The notes below the pieces were generated by a model that had not been told where the DNA came from, made no database searches, and saw nothing but the letters and a program-made list of their open reading frames with translations. From assembly GCA_964453435.1 (NCBI GenBank), contig CAYVQZ010000003.1, forward strand, positions 100,913 to 164,912: DNA of 64,000 bases, written 5' to 3'. Source of the stretch: CAYVQZ01 sp964453435 (lineage in GTDB: Bacteria > Abyssobacteria > SURF-5). How positions within the stretch are numbered: the first letter of the stretch is position 1; every line of letters begins with the position of its first letter. Positions 14,633-23,785 of this stretch are shown piece after piece. The position numbers and the translations under genes were made by a program.

Positions 14633-17290
14633 ATGTCAATTATTCTTCCGGACACGGCGAAGATTGCGGTCATCGGCGGCGGGCCGGCGGGCAGTTTCTT
14701 TGCCCACTTCATGCTGACGAGGGGCGCTCGGGCCGGTCGCGAGATGGACGTAACCATTTTCGAGCGAAAGTCATTTCTTGATTTCGGCCCGAAGGGGTGC
14801 AATATGTGCGCGGGGGCCCTCGGGCACCACCTGGTGGAGCAAATGAGGAGTGAGAACATCCCTCTGCCGCCGAATGTAATACGTCAAGAAGTGGAAGGAT
14901 ACATGCTGCATGTCAACGACCGCGAGGTTTTCCTGAAGCAGGGTGACCGGCCTATCTATACGGTCTTCCGGGGAAACAGTCCCGATTCATCGAGCGAGGG
15001 AGCTGTCAGCTTCGACCAGTTTCTCCTTGAACACGCCGTCTCGCTGGGCGCTAAATTCCGACGCGAGCGGATTACCGAGGTAATCTGGCCGGAACACCCA
15101 TTGGAAAGGGTGCAACTGACAGCCGCGGGAGGTGACACAATCGATTTTGACCTTGTCGCGGGCGCATTCGGAGTCAACACCCGGTTGCGGGAACGATTCA
15201 TGACGGGCTATGTCCCGCCGCGGACGTGGATTGCATGTCAGGCGGAAATGGCTGTCGCTGCGGAATTCAATGAGGAAGCGTACGGGAACAGGATTCACGT
15301 GTTCGCCTTGGGGGAACGGAATATCCGATTCGTGGCGATGACGCCCAAGAGGAACTTTATAACGATCACGGCCATCGGCCCCTCGGTGAAAATGTCGGAC
15401 CTCGAGAACGCGTTGCGGCGACCTGAGTTCAAGCCGTATCTGCCGGAGAACTGGCGCATCCACTGTCATTGTCACCCACGCTTCCCGATCACCTCCGCGC
15501 GGAATCCCTTTCGTGACCGCGGGGTCTTGATCGGTGACGCGTGCATGGCGCGATACCTCAAAAACGGAATCGAATCAGCGTATTTTACGGCGCTGTTCGC
15601 GGCAGGTACCTGCCAGGAGCACGGAATTGGGGCGGACGACTTTGGTCGGTATTATCGGTTGTGCAAGGAACGCTTCGGATTCGACAACGTGTGTGGGAAA
15701 GTCCTCTTTGCCGTTCATAATACCGTGGCCCGCCGCAGGCGGCTTTCCCGCGCTCATCTCATGGTGGCGGAAATGGAACGCACTCAGAAACACGGCGACC
15801 GCCAGCTTCTCTCGAACTCCTTATGGAGCATGTTCACCGGGGACGAGCGGTATCAGGATATTTTGAAAGACCTGCTGTGGCCGCGTGTGCAACTGAGCCT
15901 GGTCTCCCAAGCCTTGCAGTCCTTGTTCCGAAACAATGATGCGTGGGAACGCTACGCCGAGCGAAAACTCGCTGACCTGCGAACAAGGGCGGAGTCCTCG
16001 AACCTCGTTCTTAACCGAGGCTCCACGGTGGCGATAATAGGAGGAGGCCCCGGCGGCTCGAGCTGCGCTATCCGACTGCTCGCGAGGGCGCGTGTGCGGG
16101 GACTGCCGTTGCGCGTGGTAATCTTCGAGGGAAAGGATTTCGACCGTCACTATAACCAGTGCGTCGGAGTGCTGTCGCCTCCGCTTGAAGGATATCTCCG
16201 TGCACAGTTGGGAATCGAGCTTCCCGAAATGATGATCAAGAGACGCATAGAGAATTACCGCATTTACAGCGACAATACGGATGTGACGCTCGATGGCTCC
16301 GCCGGCGCCGACCACACGTACACGGTTCGTCGAGTCATGTTCGACCGGCTCCTGTTGAGGAAAGCGGAAGAGGCGGGGGCGGAAATCGTTCGAAGCCGGG
16401 TGACGGGAATCGAGTTCGTGAACACGCGAGAGCTGGACGAAGTCCGCATATACAGTGAGAGCCAGTACCTGCGTGCCGACGTCGTCGTCGGGGCGTTTGG
16501 ACTCGACGAAGCAATGCTTGACCATTGGGAACGAGCGACGAAACCGCTTCGGCCATATGAGCGGCCGAGCAATTTACTCAAAACGTTCATAACAAAAATC
16601 CATACGGATCCTGCCTTCATCGAATCGAAACTCGGAAATACGATTCATGCGTTCCTGCTGTCGGGACCCCGAGTGGAGTTCGGGGCCGTCACGCCCAAAG
16701 GCGACCATATCATCGTCAATATCGCGGGACGGGACGTGCGCTCGCTCGATCTGGACGAATTTCTGGAGCATCCGCGTGTTCATGCACTCCTGCCGGAATA
16801 CGACCGTGATTTTCTGAATTTCTATGCGGGACACTTTCCCACCTCTCCCGCGAAGAATCCGTATGGGCATCGGTACGTGCTCGTCGGGGATGCCACGGGC
16901 TGGATGAGACCGTTCAAAGGCAAGGGAATAAATACGGCGGTGGTAACGGGAATGCGGGCGGCCGATACGATTTTTGACCGGGGGTTCTCACGCAAAGCAT
17001 TCGAAGTGTATGCGCAGGGCTGTACGGATTTGAGACAGCACTATTTTTATGGGGTTTCGGTCCGTTATCTCACAAAGGTCAGCAGAATTCTCGGACTCTT
17101 CGATTCGGCATTGGAAGCGGCCAAGTCCGATGAAGAGCTGCGCAACATCTTCTACCTCGCTGTTTCGGGCGAAGCATCGTATCGGGACATACTTTTTCGC
17201 ATTCTCAGGCCGTCAACTCTGAGGAAACTGGCGGTAAGTTCGGGAGTTCACCTGTTGAAACGTATTGCGCCGGCGCGCACGCCCGCCTGA
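14633..17290 (+). CDS. Tandem-duplicated geranylgeranyl-reductase-like FAD oxidoreductase
   Basis: A protein of 885 residues made of two complete copies of the geranylgeranyl reductase (GGR/ChlP) flavoprotein fold. Copy 1 begins KIAVIGGGPAGSFFAHFM (about residue 10) and has the distal FAD motif RGVLIGDACMARYLKNGIES. Copy 2 begins TVAIIGGGPGGSSCAIRLL (about residue 464) and has RYVLVGDATGWMRPFKGKGI. Each copy keeps a GGR-like cysteine segment (PKGCNMCAGALG and YNQCVGVLSPPL). Relatives reduce prenyl chains of archaeal lipids, chlorophyll or quinones using FAD. The start at ATG 14633 is chosen because an upstream frame begins before the promoter. The gene is single, with der about 95 nt downstream. 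Substrate is unknown; fused double copies are unusual. Confidence 0.85.
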   Translation: MSIILPDTAKIAVIGGGPAGSFFAHFMLTRGARAGREMDVTIFERKSFLDFGPKGCNMCAGALGHHLVEQMRSENIPLPPNVIRQEVEGYMLHVNDREVFLKQGDRPIYTVFRGNSPDSSSEGAVSFDQFLLEHAVSLGAKFRRERITEVIWPEHPLERVQLTAAGGDTIDFDLVAGAFGVNTRLRERFMTGYVPPRTWIACQAEMAVAAEFNEEAYGNRIHVFALGERNIRFVAMTPKRNFITITAIGPSVKMSDLENALRRPEFKPYLPENWRIHCHCHPRFPITSARNPFRDRGVLIGDACMARYLKNGIESAYFTALFAAGTCQEHGIGADDFGRYYRLCKERFGFDNVCGKVLFAVHNTVARRRRLSRAHLMVAEMERTQKHGDRQLLSNSLWSMFTGDERYQDILKDLLWPRVQLSLVSQALQSLFRNNDAWERYAERKLADLRTRAESSNLVLNRGSTVAIIGGGPGGSSCAIRLLARARVRGLPLRVVIFEGKDFDRHYNQCVGVLSPPLEGYLRAQLGIELPEMMIKRRIENYRIYSDNTDVTLDGSAGADHTYTVRRVMFDRLLLRKAEEAGAEIVRSRVTGIEFVNTRELDEVRIYSESQYLRADVVVGAFGLDEAMLDHWERATKPLRPYERPSNLLKTFITKIHTDPAFIESKLGNTIHAFLLSGPRVEFGAVTPKGDHIIVNIAGRDVRSLDLDEFLEHPRVHALLPEYDRDFLNFYAGHFPTSPAKNPYGHRYVLVGDATGWMRPFKGKGINTAVVTGMRAADTIFDRGFSRKAFEVYAQGCTDLRQHYFYGVSVRYLTKVSRILGLFDSALEAAKSDEELRNIFYLAVSGEASYRDILFRILRPSTLRKLAVSSGVHLLKRIAPARTPA

Positions 17291-17384
17291 GAGCGCCGAT
17301 TTCATCCCATGAGCGGGCGCCGCGTGGCGGGACGGAACAAGGCGGGAACGACTTCTCCAATAATTCGGAAAGAGAAATTGAGAC

Positions 17385-18755
17385 ATGACGAACGCGGCAC
17401 GGAAAGAGAACAGGCGCGCGAGACCGCTCGTAGCTATTGTGGGGAGGCCCAACGTCGGGAAATCGACCCTGTTCAACCGGCTGACGGGACGGCAAACCGC
17501 AATTGTCGATGACATACCCGGGGTGACACGCGACCGTATATACGGGGAAGTGGAGTGGGACGGTCAAACGTTTGACATTGTCGACACGGGCGGGTTGGTG
17601 ACCCGCAAAAGCGACAGCATCCAGCAGGCCGTGTACAAACAGATAGTGAGAGCGGTCCACGACGCGGGTTGCATCATTTTCGTTACGGATATCCTCGACG
17701 GCCTTTTGCCGGGGGATGAGGATGTCGCCGAGGTGCTGCGGCAGACCGGCAAGCATGTTATTGTGGTGGCGAACAAGGCGGATAATCAGCAACGCGCGTT
17801 GGCGGCTTCCGAGATGTACGCGCTTGGTTTCGACGAACCGCACCCCATTTCCGCTCTGCATGGTCTCGGGATCGACGGATTGCTTGATCGTGTGTTGGAG
17901 GCAATTCCAGAACATCCTGGCACGACACAAGACTTGATCGCTCTGCGAATTGCAATAGTAGGCCAGCCAAACGTGGGGAAATCGTCCCTTGTCAACGCGC
18001 TCCTCAATGAAGAACGCGTCATTGTCGACGAGAAAGCGGGGACGACGCGTGACTCGGTCGACATTCATTTTCATCGAAAAGACAAACGCTATGTGCTCGT
18101 GGACACGGCCGGTCTCAAGAGGCCGGGCAAAGTTGAACCCGGCGTCGAGCGGTACAGCGTGAAACGCGCGCTTGCGAGCATCAGGCGCTGCGATATCGCG
18201 CTCCTCCTGATAGATGCAAGCGTCGCGGGAAGAGGACGCGCCTACGGCATGACGGAACAAGACGCGCGAATTGCGAACCGTATCGACGCAGAGGGCCGGG
18301 CCCAATTGATCGCGTTGAATAAATGGGATCTCGTGGAGAGAGACTCGCGCACATTTGACATCATGGCGGGCTCGATTCGCTCCAAGATGCCGAATCTGGC
18401 GTACGTGCCGATTCTTTCGGTATCCGCCAAAACCCGGCTGCGGCTGCAGAAACTGTTCGAAGAACTGGAGCGTGCGCATGAGAACCATTCGCGACGAATC
18501 CCCACGAGCGAACTGAACGAATTCATGCGTGAAGTCATCCGTGCCAATCCTCCGCGCATGAAACGAGGCACGCTTCCGAAGCTCCTCTACGTCACGCAGG
18601 CGGCAATCGCTCCTCCCACCTTCGTCCTGTTCATGAACCGGGCCGAACCGCTGGACAAGACGTACCTGCGGTATATCGAAAACCAACTCCGTGGCCAGTT
18701 CGATTTCAGCGGAGCGCCGATCAAACTGGAGATACGGCGAAAACCAAGATCGTAG
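17385..18755 (+). CDS. der: Ribosome biogenesis GTPase Der (EngA)
   Basis: Essential GTPase for 50S subunit assembly. The hallmark tandem G domains are present: GRPNVGKST with DDIPGVTRDR and VDTGG (residues 20-70), and GQPNVGKSS with DEKAGTTRDS and VDTAG (from about 190). NKAD and NKWD give the guanine specificity motifs. A C-terminal KH-like domain follows, ending FDFSGAPIKLEIRRK. Length 456 is normal for the family. It is preceded by the flavoprotein gene and is convergent with the membrane protein. The long open frame on the opposite strand (760 codons) is a shadow. Confidence 0.97.
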   Translation: MTNAARKENRRARPLVAIVGRPNVGKSTLFNRLTGRQTAIVDDIPGVTRDRIYGEVEWDGQTFDIVDTGGLVTRKSDSIQQAVYKQIVRAVHDAGCIIFVTDILDGLLPGDEDVAEVLRQTGKHVIVVANKADNQQRALAASEMYALGFDEPHPISALHGLGIDGLLDRVLEAIPEHPGTTQDLIALRIAIVGQPNVGKSSLVNALLNEERVIVDEKAGTTRDSVDIHFHRKDKRYVLVDTAGLKRPGKVEPGVERYSVKRALASIRRCDIALLLIDASVAGRGRAYGMTEQDARIANRIDAEGRAQLIALNKWDLVERDSRTFDIMAGSIRSKMPNLAYVPILSVSAKTRLRLQKLFEELERAHENHSRRIPTSELNEFMREVIRANPPRMKRGTLPKLLYVTQAAIAPPTFVLFMNRAEPLDKTYLRYIENQLRGQFDFSGAPIKLEIRRKPRS

Positions 18756-18823
18756 ATTTGCTTGTCGGTGACAAACAGGGAACGTGAGGGCTCTCGCCGC
18801 TGAGAACTCCGGGGCGCCGGGTT

Positions 18824-20017
18824 TCAGGTAACGTAGAACGGATGCGACGGCATCAGGAGTATGCGAACCACCCCCATCGCCGCGAGAAGGGCGCACAGGA
18901 GCATGAGAAGCGACATGCGGCGCGACCGTTCGCGCGAATAGTAAACTACCAGAAAGGGGAAAACACCGGCGAGCGCCCTGGCGGGAGACGTTACGGTCGA
19001 ACTCCATATCTGTTCCCGGTTGAAACATATTCCGACCACGGCATGAACGAACAAGATGAACACAAGGTCTGCCGGTCTTCTCTTCAACCCCATTGCGCTC
19101 ACAATCAGCAGCAGAACGACGAAGAACATAAAAGGATAAACGCTCAGGTGTCTGAGGTCGGCCATCATATCGCCGGACAGATTGAAGGCGGCAAGCTGAG
19201 ACACCATTCCGACAAAGGGCAGCGTGAAATGATGGCCCGACATCCAGAGGGGGAAATCGCCGTAGCGCCGCCAGAGAATCGCCTGCCACAGCAACCACGG
19301 CACAACGGATGAACTCACAATAATGGCCCCCCGCCAGTTTCTCCTCCATGCGAGCAGGACACAAAACGAAGCAACCACGGCCGCTCCGTTTTCCTGGGTC
19401 AACAATGATAACGCAAGCATTGCGGCGGCAGCCCATAGGCGCCCTCGTTCGTAAAAATAGAAGGACGCCGTAATGAGGCCGACACACAACGGAGTTGCCA
19501 CGTCATAAAAGACGGCGATCAGAAATCCGATGTTCAGTGTATAAAAAAACAGATATTCGGCTCCGAGCGTCGTCTCACCGATTATTTTCCAAAGAAGCAA
19601 ACCGCTCAGCGCAATGGCGAGCAAGTTCACGACCACCATGGAAGGAGGCAGCCACTGCGGGCGGCCGAACGCCAAAACGTATGCCGCAAGCGGATAAAGA
19701 ATGCGCTGGAACCGAAACGGGTTTTGCTTTCCCTCTTCTCCCATCAGGAGGTCCTTCACCATGTAGTAATAGAATTGGCCGTCATAACCGTCGCCCCCGG
19801 ACTCGGGATCATGAAAAACCACCAGGCCGGGCTCCAGAGCGGACGGCGTGAAGAAGGGCGTGTGCTTCCCGATTCGAAGCATGCTGCTGAGGTTGTAATC
19901 GTATGAGGAAATGTGGTAAAGGATAAGAATGCTATAGACGACCATGGTCGCGGCTATCACCGCGACAGCATGGGCCGCATTTCCGCCCTCGTCCATTCCC
20001 GATGATTTGACCGTCAT
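18824..20017 (-). CDS. Multi-pass membrane protein, glycosyltransferase-like
   Basis: A 397-residue integral membrane protein with about ten hydrophobic segments. The loop after the first segment contains DPESGGDGYDGQFYYYMVKD; a conserved DGQFYY motif is typical of GT-C-like polytopic proteins involved in cell-surface polysaccharide formation, where such loops face the periplasm. Basic residues cluster near the C-terminus (SRERSRRMS). GGGGAGAAG precedes the ATG. It stands alone on the minus strand, convergent with der. The glycosyltransferase assignment is a family-level guess from topology and motif. Confidence 0.7.
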   Translation of the reverse strand: MTVKSSGMDEGGNAAHAVAVIAATMVVYSILILYHISSYDYNLSSMLRIGKHTPFFTPSALEPGLVVFHDPESGGDGYDGQFYYYMVKDLLMGEEGKQNPFRFQRILYPLAAYVLAFGRPQWLPPSMVVVNLLAIALSGLLLWKIIGETTLGAEYLFFYTLNIGFLIAVFYDVATPLCVGLITASFYFYERGRLWAAAAMLALSLLTQENGAAVVASFCVLLAWRRNWRGAIIVSSSVVPWLLWQAILWRRYGDFPLWMSGHHFTLPFVGMVSQLAAFNLSGDMMADLRHLSVYPFMFFVVLLLIVSAMGLKRRPADLVFILFVHAVVGICFNREQIWSSTVTSPARALAGVFPFLVVYYSRERSRRMSLLMLLCALLAAMGVVRILLMPSHPFYVT

Positions 20018-20742
20018 CCGTCTTCTCCCCGTAGCGGCTGCAATTATATATTACCCTTCGCCGTCCGGCAAGAGTCGACGCGCGCGTCGCGTCCTTCTGC
20101 GTGCCCCCGACTTGCGCCGCCTGTGAGCGGAAATTGCTCAAACGGCCGCTTTTTCCGCAATCTTCTTGACATCTGGCAAATTCTGTGCTAAAGAGTTATA
20201 CTAAACAAAAAGAAAAATTATTATTACAATGTGACTTCGTCCGGCGGCTCGTTGCAAGTCCGGCAATATACTGAGAATAGACCATTATATATTTAATGGA
20301 AGTTAACTTATACATTCAAGCAACTAAAAGTTGACAGAGAATCTATTTCTCTGTTACACTAAATGAAGATAGTTACGTCGATATTATTGTTCGGGCATCG
20401 CACGTGATGCCGCAGAGGACCGATGGCAGTCTTCGCAGAGGGAAGTTCCTGGGGGTCCGGAACGAAGCATAATCAGCCATTTAGTGCTCCATGCGAGCAA
20501 TCTGATTTTTTGAAACCCGCAAGGAATATCGCCCGCTGGTTCGTTTTCATCCTGCGGTTTTCTCTATTCAGGCTGAACAGAACACAGGGAGCGCTCAGCG
20601 GGCGCATGCGAAAGCCTGATGTGAGAAAAGATGACAAAACATTCCGGGAGGGAACACGGGCCCGCGGTTTTGCCGGTCAGCGTATCGGTCCCATCTTTCC
20701 ACATTAACAGCGTTTTATTGCGCAACGAGGGAGAAGACGACT
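20018..20742. other. Regulatory intergenic region upstream of the XRE-cupin array
   Basis: 725 nt without a convincing gene. It is AT-rich from about 20190 to 20400 and contains a consensus -35 TTGACA at 20166 followed by TGCTAAAGA, plus the better promoter with an internal inverted repeat at 20331-20360. A 94-codon open frame at 20423-20707 has no family resemblance and is not called. The long leader between 20367 and 20743 shows no recognised riboswitch. Confidence 0.5.
20331..20360 (+). promoter_or_regulatory. Promoter with a perfect inverted repeat between -35 and -10
   Basis: TTGACA (20331-20336), 18-nt spacer, TACACT (20355-20360). The spacer holds ACAGAGAA-TCTAT-TTCTCTGT, perfect 8-bp arms at 20334-20341 and 20347-20354. 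That position is classical for a repressor operator, and the four genes downstream all encode XRE-type DNA-binding proteins. Autoregulation is inferred. Confidence 0.6.
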
Positions 20743-21294
20743 ATGGAAGTAAATATTGGTGAACGTTTGAAGAAAGTGCGCCTCGATAAGAACTACACGT
20801 TGAAGGATGTGGCCGCGAAATCCGGCTATTCGAAGGCCCTGATTTCGAGAATCGAGAATGGTAACGTGTCACCTTCGATCAATTCACTGCTGAAGATTAC
20901 TTCGGCGCTCGATATCAAGCCGCACGAACTGTTTCTTCCCGCCAAAGACGCGGAGCCCACGGTCGTTCACAAAGGTGAACGCAAGAAGGCGAAGATGGAT
21001 AGCGGCAAAATCGAAGTCGAATTTCTCACTGTGCAGACGGGGGAGAAAAAGATCGAGCCTCTGCTGATCAGCGTTCAGAAGGGCGCATCGACCGGGAGCG
21101 CGCTTGGCGGGCATAATGGGGAGTTGTGGGCCATGCAGCTTCAGGGCAGCATGGAGCTCACCCTGGGGGAAGATAAACATGTTCTGGAAGAAGGCGACTG
21201 CGCTTACTTCAAGACATCCATTCCCCATAGTTTCCGGAATATCGGCAAGGGAAAGGCAGTGGCCTTTTGCGTTTTGACGCCGCCGGGCGTCTGA
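20743..21294 (+). CDS. XRE-cupin transcriptional regulator 1
   Basis: A 183-residue regulator: residues 8-65 form an XRE-type helix-turn-helix (YTLKDVAAKSGYSKALISRI, where SKALISRIENG is the recognition region) and residues 100-183 a single cupin barrel (ELWAMQLQGSMELTLGEDKH, LEEGDCAYFKTSIPHSF). Cupin domains in this class bind small effectors, often without metal. GAGGGAG precedes the ATG. It is the first of four adjacent paralogues, separated by 228 nt from the second. The closest architecture is the PuuR/SutR type; target genes cannot be read here. Confidence 0.88.
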   Translation: MEVNIGERLKKVRLDKNYTLKDVAAKSGYSKALISRIENGNVSPSINSLLKITSALDIKPHELFLPAKDAEPTVVHKGERKKAKMDSGKIEVEFLTVQTGEKKIEPLLISVQKGASTGSALGGHNGELWAMQLQGSMELTLGEDKHVLEEGDCAYFKTSIPHSFRNIGKGKAVAFCVLTPPGV

Positions 21295-21522
21295 GCCGGG
21301 AACCGCGTCACTGGCTGCATGCAACGGCCAAAGGATGCGTCCCCCGTTTTCGGGAATCTGTTGCGAAGGAGTGCGGAAACCGAGTGGAACAGACGGTCAT
21401 GACAAAAACTTGATACGGTCTGTCGCCGCCGGTCAAAATGGAGGAGCGTAGGAATCGCTGCTGAAGGGCCTTCTGCCCGGTCCAAAATGATGGCCGTCAC
21501 GTAAGAGCGTGGGAGAGAGTTG

Positions 21523-22062
21523 ATGACACTGGGTGAAAAGCTGCGAGAGCTTCGTTTGAAGAAAGGAATGACCCTTCAAGACGTGGCAGAGAAAACAGGT
21601 TACTCGAAGGCTCTGATTTCACGGATCGAGAACGACGCTGTTTCACCCTCGATTGGTTCTCTCGTCAAAATTTCGGCGACGCTCCATGTTCGTCTTCACA
21701 CGTTGTTTGCAGCGGTTGGGGGCGGCGCGCCTTCGCTGGTCAAGAAAGGCAGCGGCGGAATGCTAATGGTCTGCGGGGACAAAATCAGGGTGGAAAGCCT
21801 GGGCGGCGTTTTCGAGAGCCCGAAGATGGATGCCGTGGTTGAGACGTTCGAACCCGGGGCCGACCGTGAGAGACCGGTAATTGCAGCCGAAGAGTGGAGA
21901 TACGTTTTGAGAGGCACGTTCGAGGCGTTGGTCAATGGCGTCAGCTACGAACTGAACGAGGGAGACAGCATGTACCTGAATTCCGGAATGCCCAGCAGAT
22001 GGCGGAATGCGGGAAAATCAAAGGCATCGGCATTAAGTATCTCGACTTCGGCCGTATTCTGA
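21523..22062 (+). CDS. XRE-cupin transcriptional regulator 2
   Basis: 179 residues, same two-domain layout as its neighbours: LGEKLRELRLKKGMTLQDVA with GYSKALISRIENDAVSPS, then a cupin half (WRYVLRGTFEALVNGVSYEL, LNEGDSMYLNSGMPSRW). The ATG at 21523 is chosen over a TTG three bases upstream; GGGAGAG is nearby. It is the most divergent of the four in the linker: GGGAPSLVKKGSGGMLMVCG replaces the glutamate- and lysine-rich linker of the others, and the cupin lacks the usual His of the PHSF/PHKW position (PSRW). It follows regulator 1 after 228 nt. Confidence 0.87.
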   Translation: MTLGEKLRELRLKKGMTLQDVAEKTGYSKALISRIENDAVSPSIGSLVKISATLHVRLHTLFAAVGGGAPSLVKKGSGGMLMVCGDKIRVESLGGVFESPKMDAVVETFEPGADRERPVIAAEEWRYVLRGTFEALVNGVSYELNEGDSMYLNSGMPSRWRNAGKSKASALSISTSAVF

Positions 22063-22170
22063 CAATTTCATCGCATCATCCGGCGGGATGCGACCGGGTC
22101 GGGAAAGGAATCAAGACAACAGATAGGGAAACGGGAATTCGTGGGCGAGCTTAATGAGGAGAATGGTGAC

Positions 22171-22716
22171 ATGTTGAACATCGGAAGCATATTGAAAAGC
22201 GCGCGGGTTGAACAAGGAATGACTCTCGAGGACTTATCGTCGAAATGCGGATATTCGAAAGCGTTGATATCGAGGATCGAGAATAACACGGTTTCTCCTT
22301 CCATTACATCGCTCTCGAAAATAACGAACACCCTCGGCTTACAGCTCTACGAGGTATTTGCCTCCGTCGCGGCGAACGGGCCCACTATTTTGAGGAGCGA
22401 AGAACGAGAGAAGCTCTCGGGCTCGAACGGAGAGCACGAGGTCGAATTTCTCACAAACACCCCCTTCACCAAGAAGCTGCAGCCGGTCCTGATTTCGCTG
22501 AAGGGCGGCGCGAAGCCATGGGAGGGTTCTGACCTGGACGCCGGAGAGAAGTTCCTGCATGTATTGAAGGGAACAGCGGAAATCGTAGTCGGCGGCCGCA
22601 AGCATGTGCTGAAGGCGGGGGACAGCATCTACCTGAAGTCCGCTATCCCCTACAAGTACAGGAGTATCGGGAAGGGCAAAACCGTCTCACTCGCTGTCAC
22701 CCACTCGCCATACTGA
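22171..22716 (+). CDS. XRE-cupin transcriptional regulator 3
   Basis: 181 residues from ATG 22171, chosen over the in-frame GTG at 22141 because GAGGAG lies nine bases upstream. HTH: ILKSARVEQGMTLEDLSSKC and GYSKALISRIENNTVSPS. Linker and cupin: VEFLTNTPFTKKLQPVLISL, KFLHVLKGTAEIVVGGRKHV, KAGDSIYLKSAIPYKYRSIG. The recognition-helix sequence GYSKALISRIE is identical to that of regulators 1 and 2, so the four proteins may recognise similar operators while their cupins sense different ligands. Confidence 0.87.
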   Translation: MLNIGSILKSARVEQGMTLEDLSSKCGYSKALISRIENNTVSPSITSLSKITNTLGLQLYEVFASVAANGPTILRSEEREKLSGSNGEHEVEFLTNTPFTKKLQPVLISLKGGAKPWEGSDLDAGEKFLHVLKGTAEIVVGGRKHVLKAGDSIYLKSAIPYKYRSIGKGKTVSLAVTHSPY

Positions 22717-22771
22717 GAGGTTGGCGCGCTTCGAACCGGAAGACAAAGCAACAAAGAAAGGCACTTGGAAC

Positions 22772-23311
22772 ATGAATATCGGAAAAGAACTGAAACGCAT
22801 CAGGGTTTCCCAGGGAATGACACTTGAGGAACTGTCAACAAAGTGCGGCTACTCGAAGGCCCTCATTTCCCGCGTCGAGACGGGCTCCGTTTCCCCTTCG
22901 TTGACGTCCTTGATGAAAATGGTTTCCTCTCTCGGCCTGAAACTGCATGACCTGTTCACGGCAATCGAGCAAGGTGAGGCGTCGGTTGTCAGAAAGGGCG
23001 AGGGGCGAAAATTCTACACCGAAGGGGAATCGATGACCGAATTTCTTGCCACGAATGTAGCCACGAAAAAAATGGAGCCTATTAAGATTTCGGCTCCGGC
23101 CGGATTTGTCTCGGAAGACGAGACGGTTCATTATGGCGAGCAATTCCTTTTCGTGCTCACCGGGAAAATTGAGGTTACTTCGGGGGACCAGCTTTACAAG
23201 CTGGGTCCCGGCGACAGCCTGTATCTGGCGGCCGGAACTCCCCACAAGTGGCGGAATCCGGGCAAGGAAACCGCGCAGGTGATAAGCGTCACCACCCCTC
23301 CGCAAATTTGA
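22772..23311 (+). CDS. XRE-cupin transcriptional regulator 4
   Basis: 179 residues from ATG 22772; an in-frame start 17 codons upstream (22721) lacks homology with the paralogues. HTH: LKRIRVSQGMTLEELSTKC and GYSKALISRVETGSVSPS. Cupin: EQFLFVLTGKIEVTSGDQLY, GPGDSLYLAAGTPHKWRNPG. It is last in the array, 55 nt after regulator 3, and is followed by a strong hairpin at 23347-23375. No enzyme or transporter gene accompanies the array. Confidence 0.87.
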   Translation: MNIGKELKRIRVSQGMTLEELSTKCGYSKALISRVETGSVSPSLTSLMKMVSSLGLKLHDLFTAIEQGEASVVRKGEGRKFYTEGESMTEFLATNVATKKMEPIKISAPAGFVSEDETVHYGEQFLFVLTGKIEVTSGDQLYKLGPGDSLYLAAGTPHKWRNPGKETAQVISVTTPPQI

Positions 23312-23785
23312 CGAGTCACTGGTATTCAACCAACGGACGTTTGCGGGAACGGGCCAAGAGGGCCTTGGCCCGTTCACATTCAAAGGAAGCTCAAAGGGAA
23401 AGAACCATCGGCCTCAGGCGCCGTCGCCGTGAGGCCGGATTTTTTTGGAACGGGGTTACCGCGCCGCGCCGAATCAGGCGCCGCGAGAGTGGTCCGCGGT
23501 TCGACGGCGCCCGAAACGCAAGTCAGCAAATAGTGCGACGCTTGCACAGTTCCCCACACTGCCTTTTCGAAGCATGATGGGCAATGGCGGGAAGGATTCA
23601 CCGTGGGTCTGCTGCCCGGACCGGTCCCCACATCCCTCATTGAGGTCGCCTCAGCGCTGCAAAGAAACCTGAATCAAAAGATGTCGAAAGTGAAAGCTCT
23701 TCGCGCTGTGTTTTTTTTCGACACACCGGCGAAGCGTTCAAAGACATGCAAGGGGAAAGCTGTTTCAACAACATGCCGGAGTGAT
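23312..23785. other. Convergent intergenic region
   Basis: 474 nt between the XRE-cupin array (plus) and the sulfur cluster (minus). Apart from the hairpin at 23347-23375 I see nothing in it; short open frames here lack ribosome-binding sites and family resemblance. Confidence 0.45.
23347..23375. terminator. Strong hairpin after the XRE-cupin array
   Basis: Perfect 12-bp arms GAACGGGCCAAG/CTTGGCCCGTTC with a 5-nt loop. There is no clear T-run (ACATTC follows), so it is a terminator-like or transcript-stabilising hairpin; rho is encoded in this window and could provide termination. Confidence 0.5.

Noticed and set aside
17205..19487. 760-codon open frame on the minus strand
   Set aside because: It lies antisense to der and the membrane protein, has no family resemblance, and arises from GC-rich codon bias.
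20423..20707. Possible 94-residue gene upstream of the XRE-cupin array
   Set aside because: No ribosome-binding site, no family resemblance, unusual composition; more likely leader sequence.
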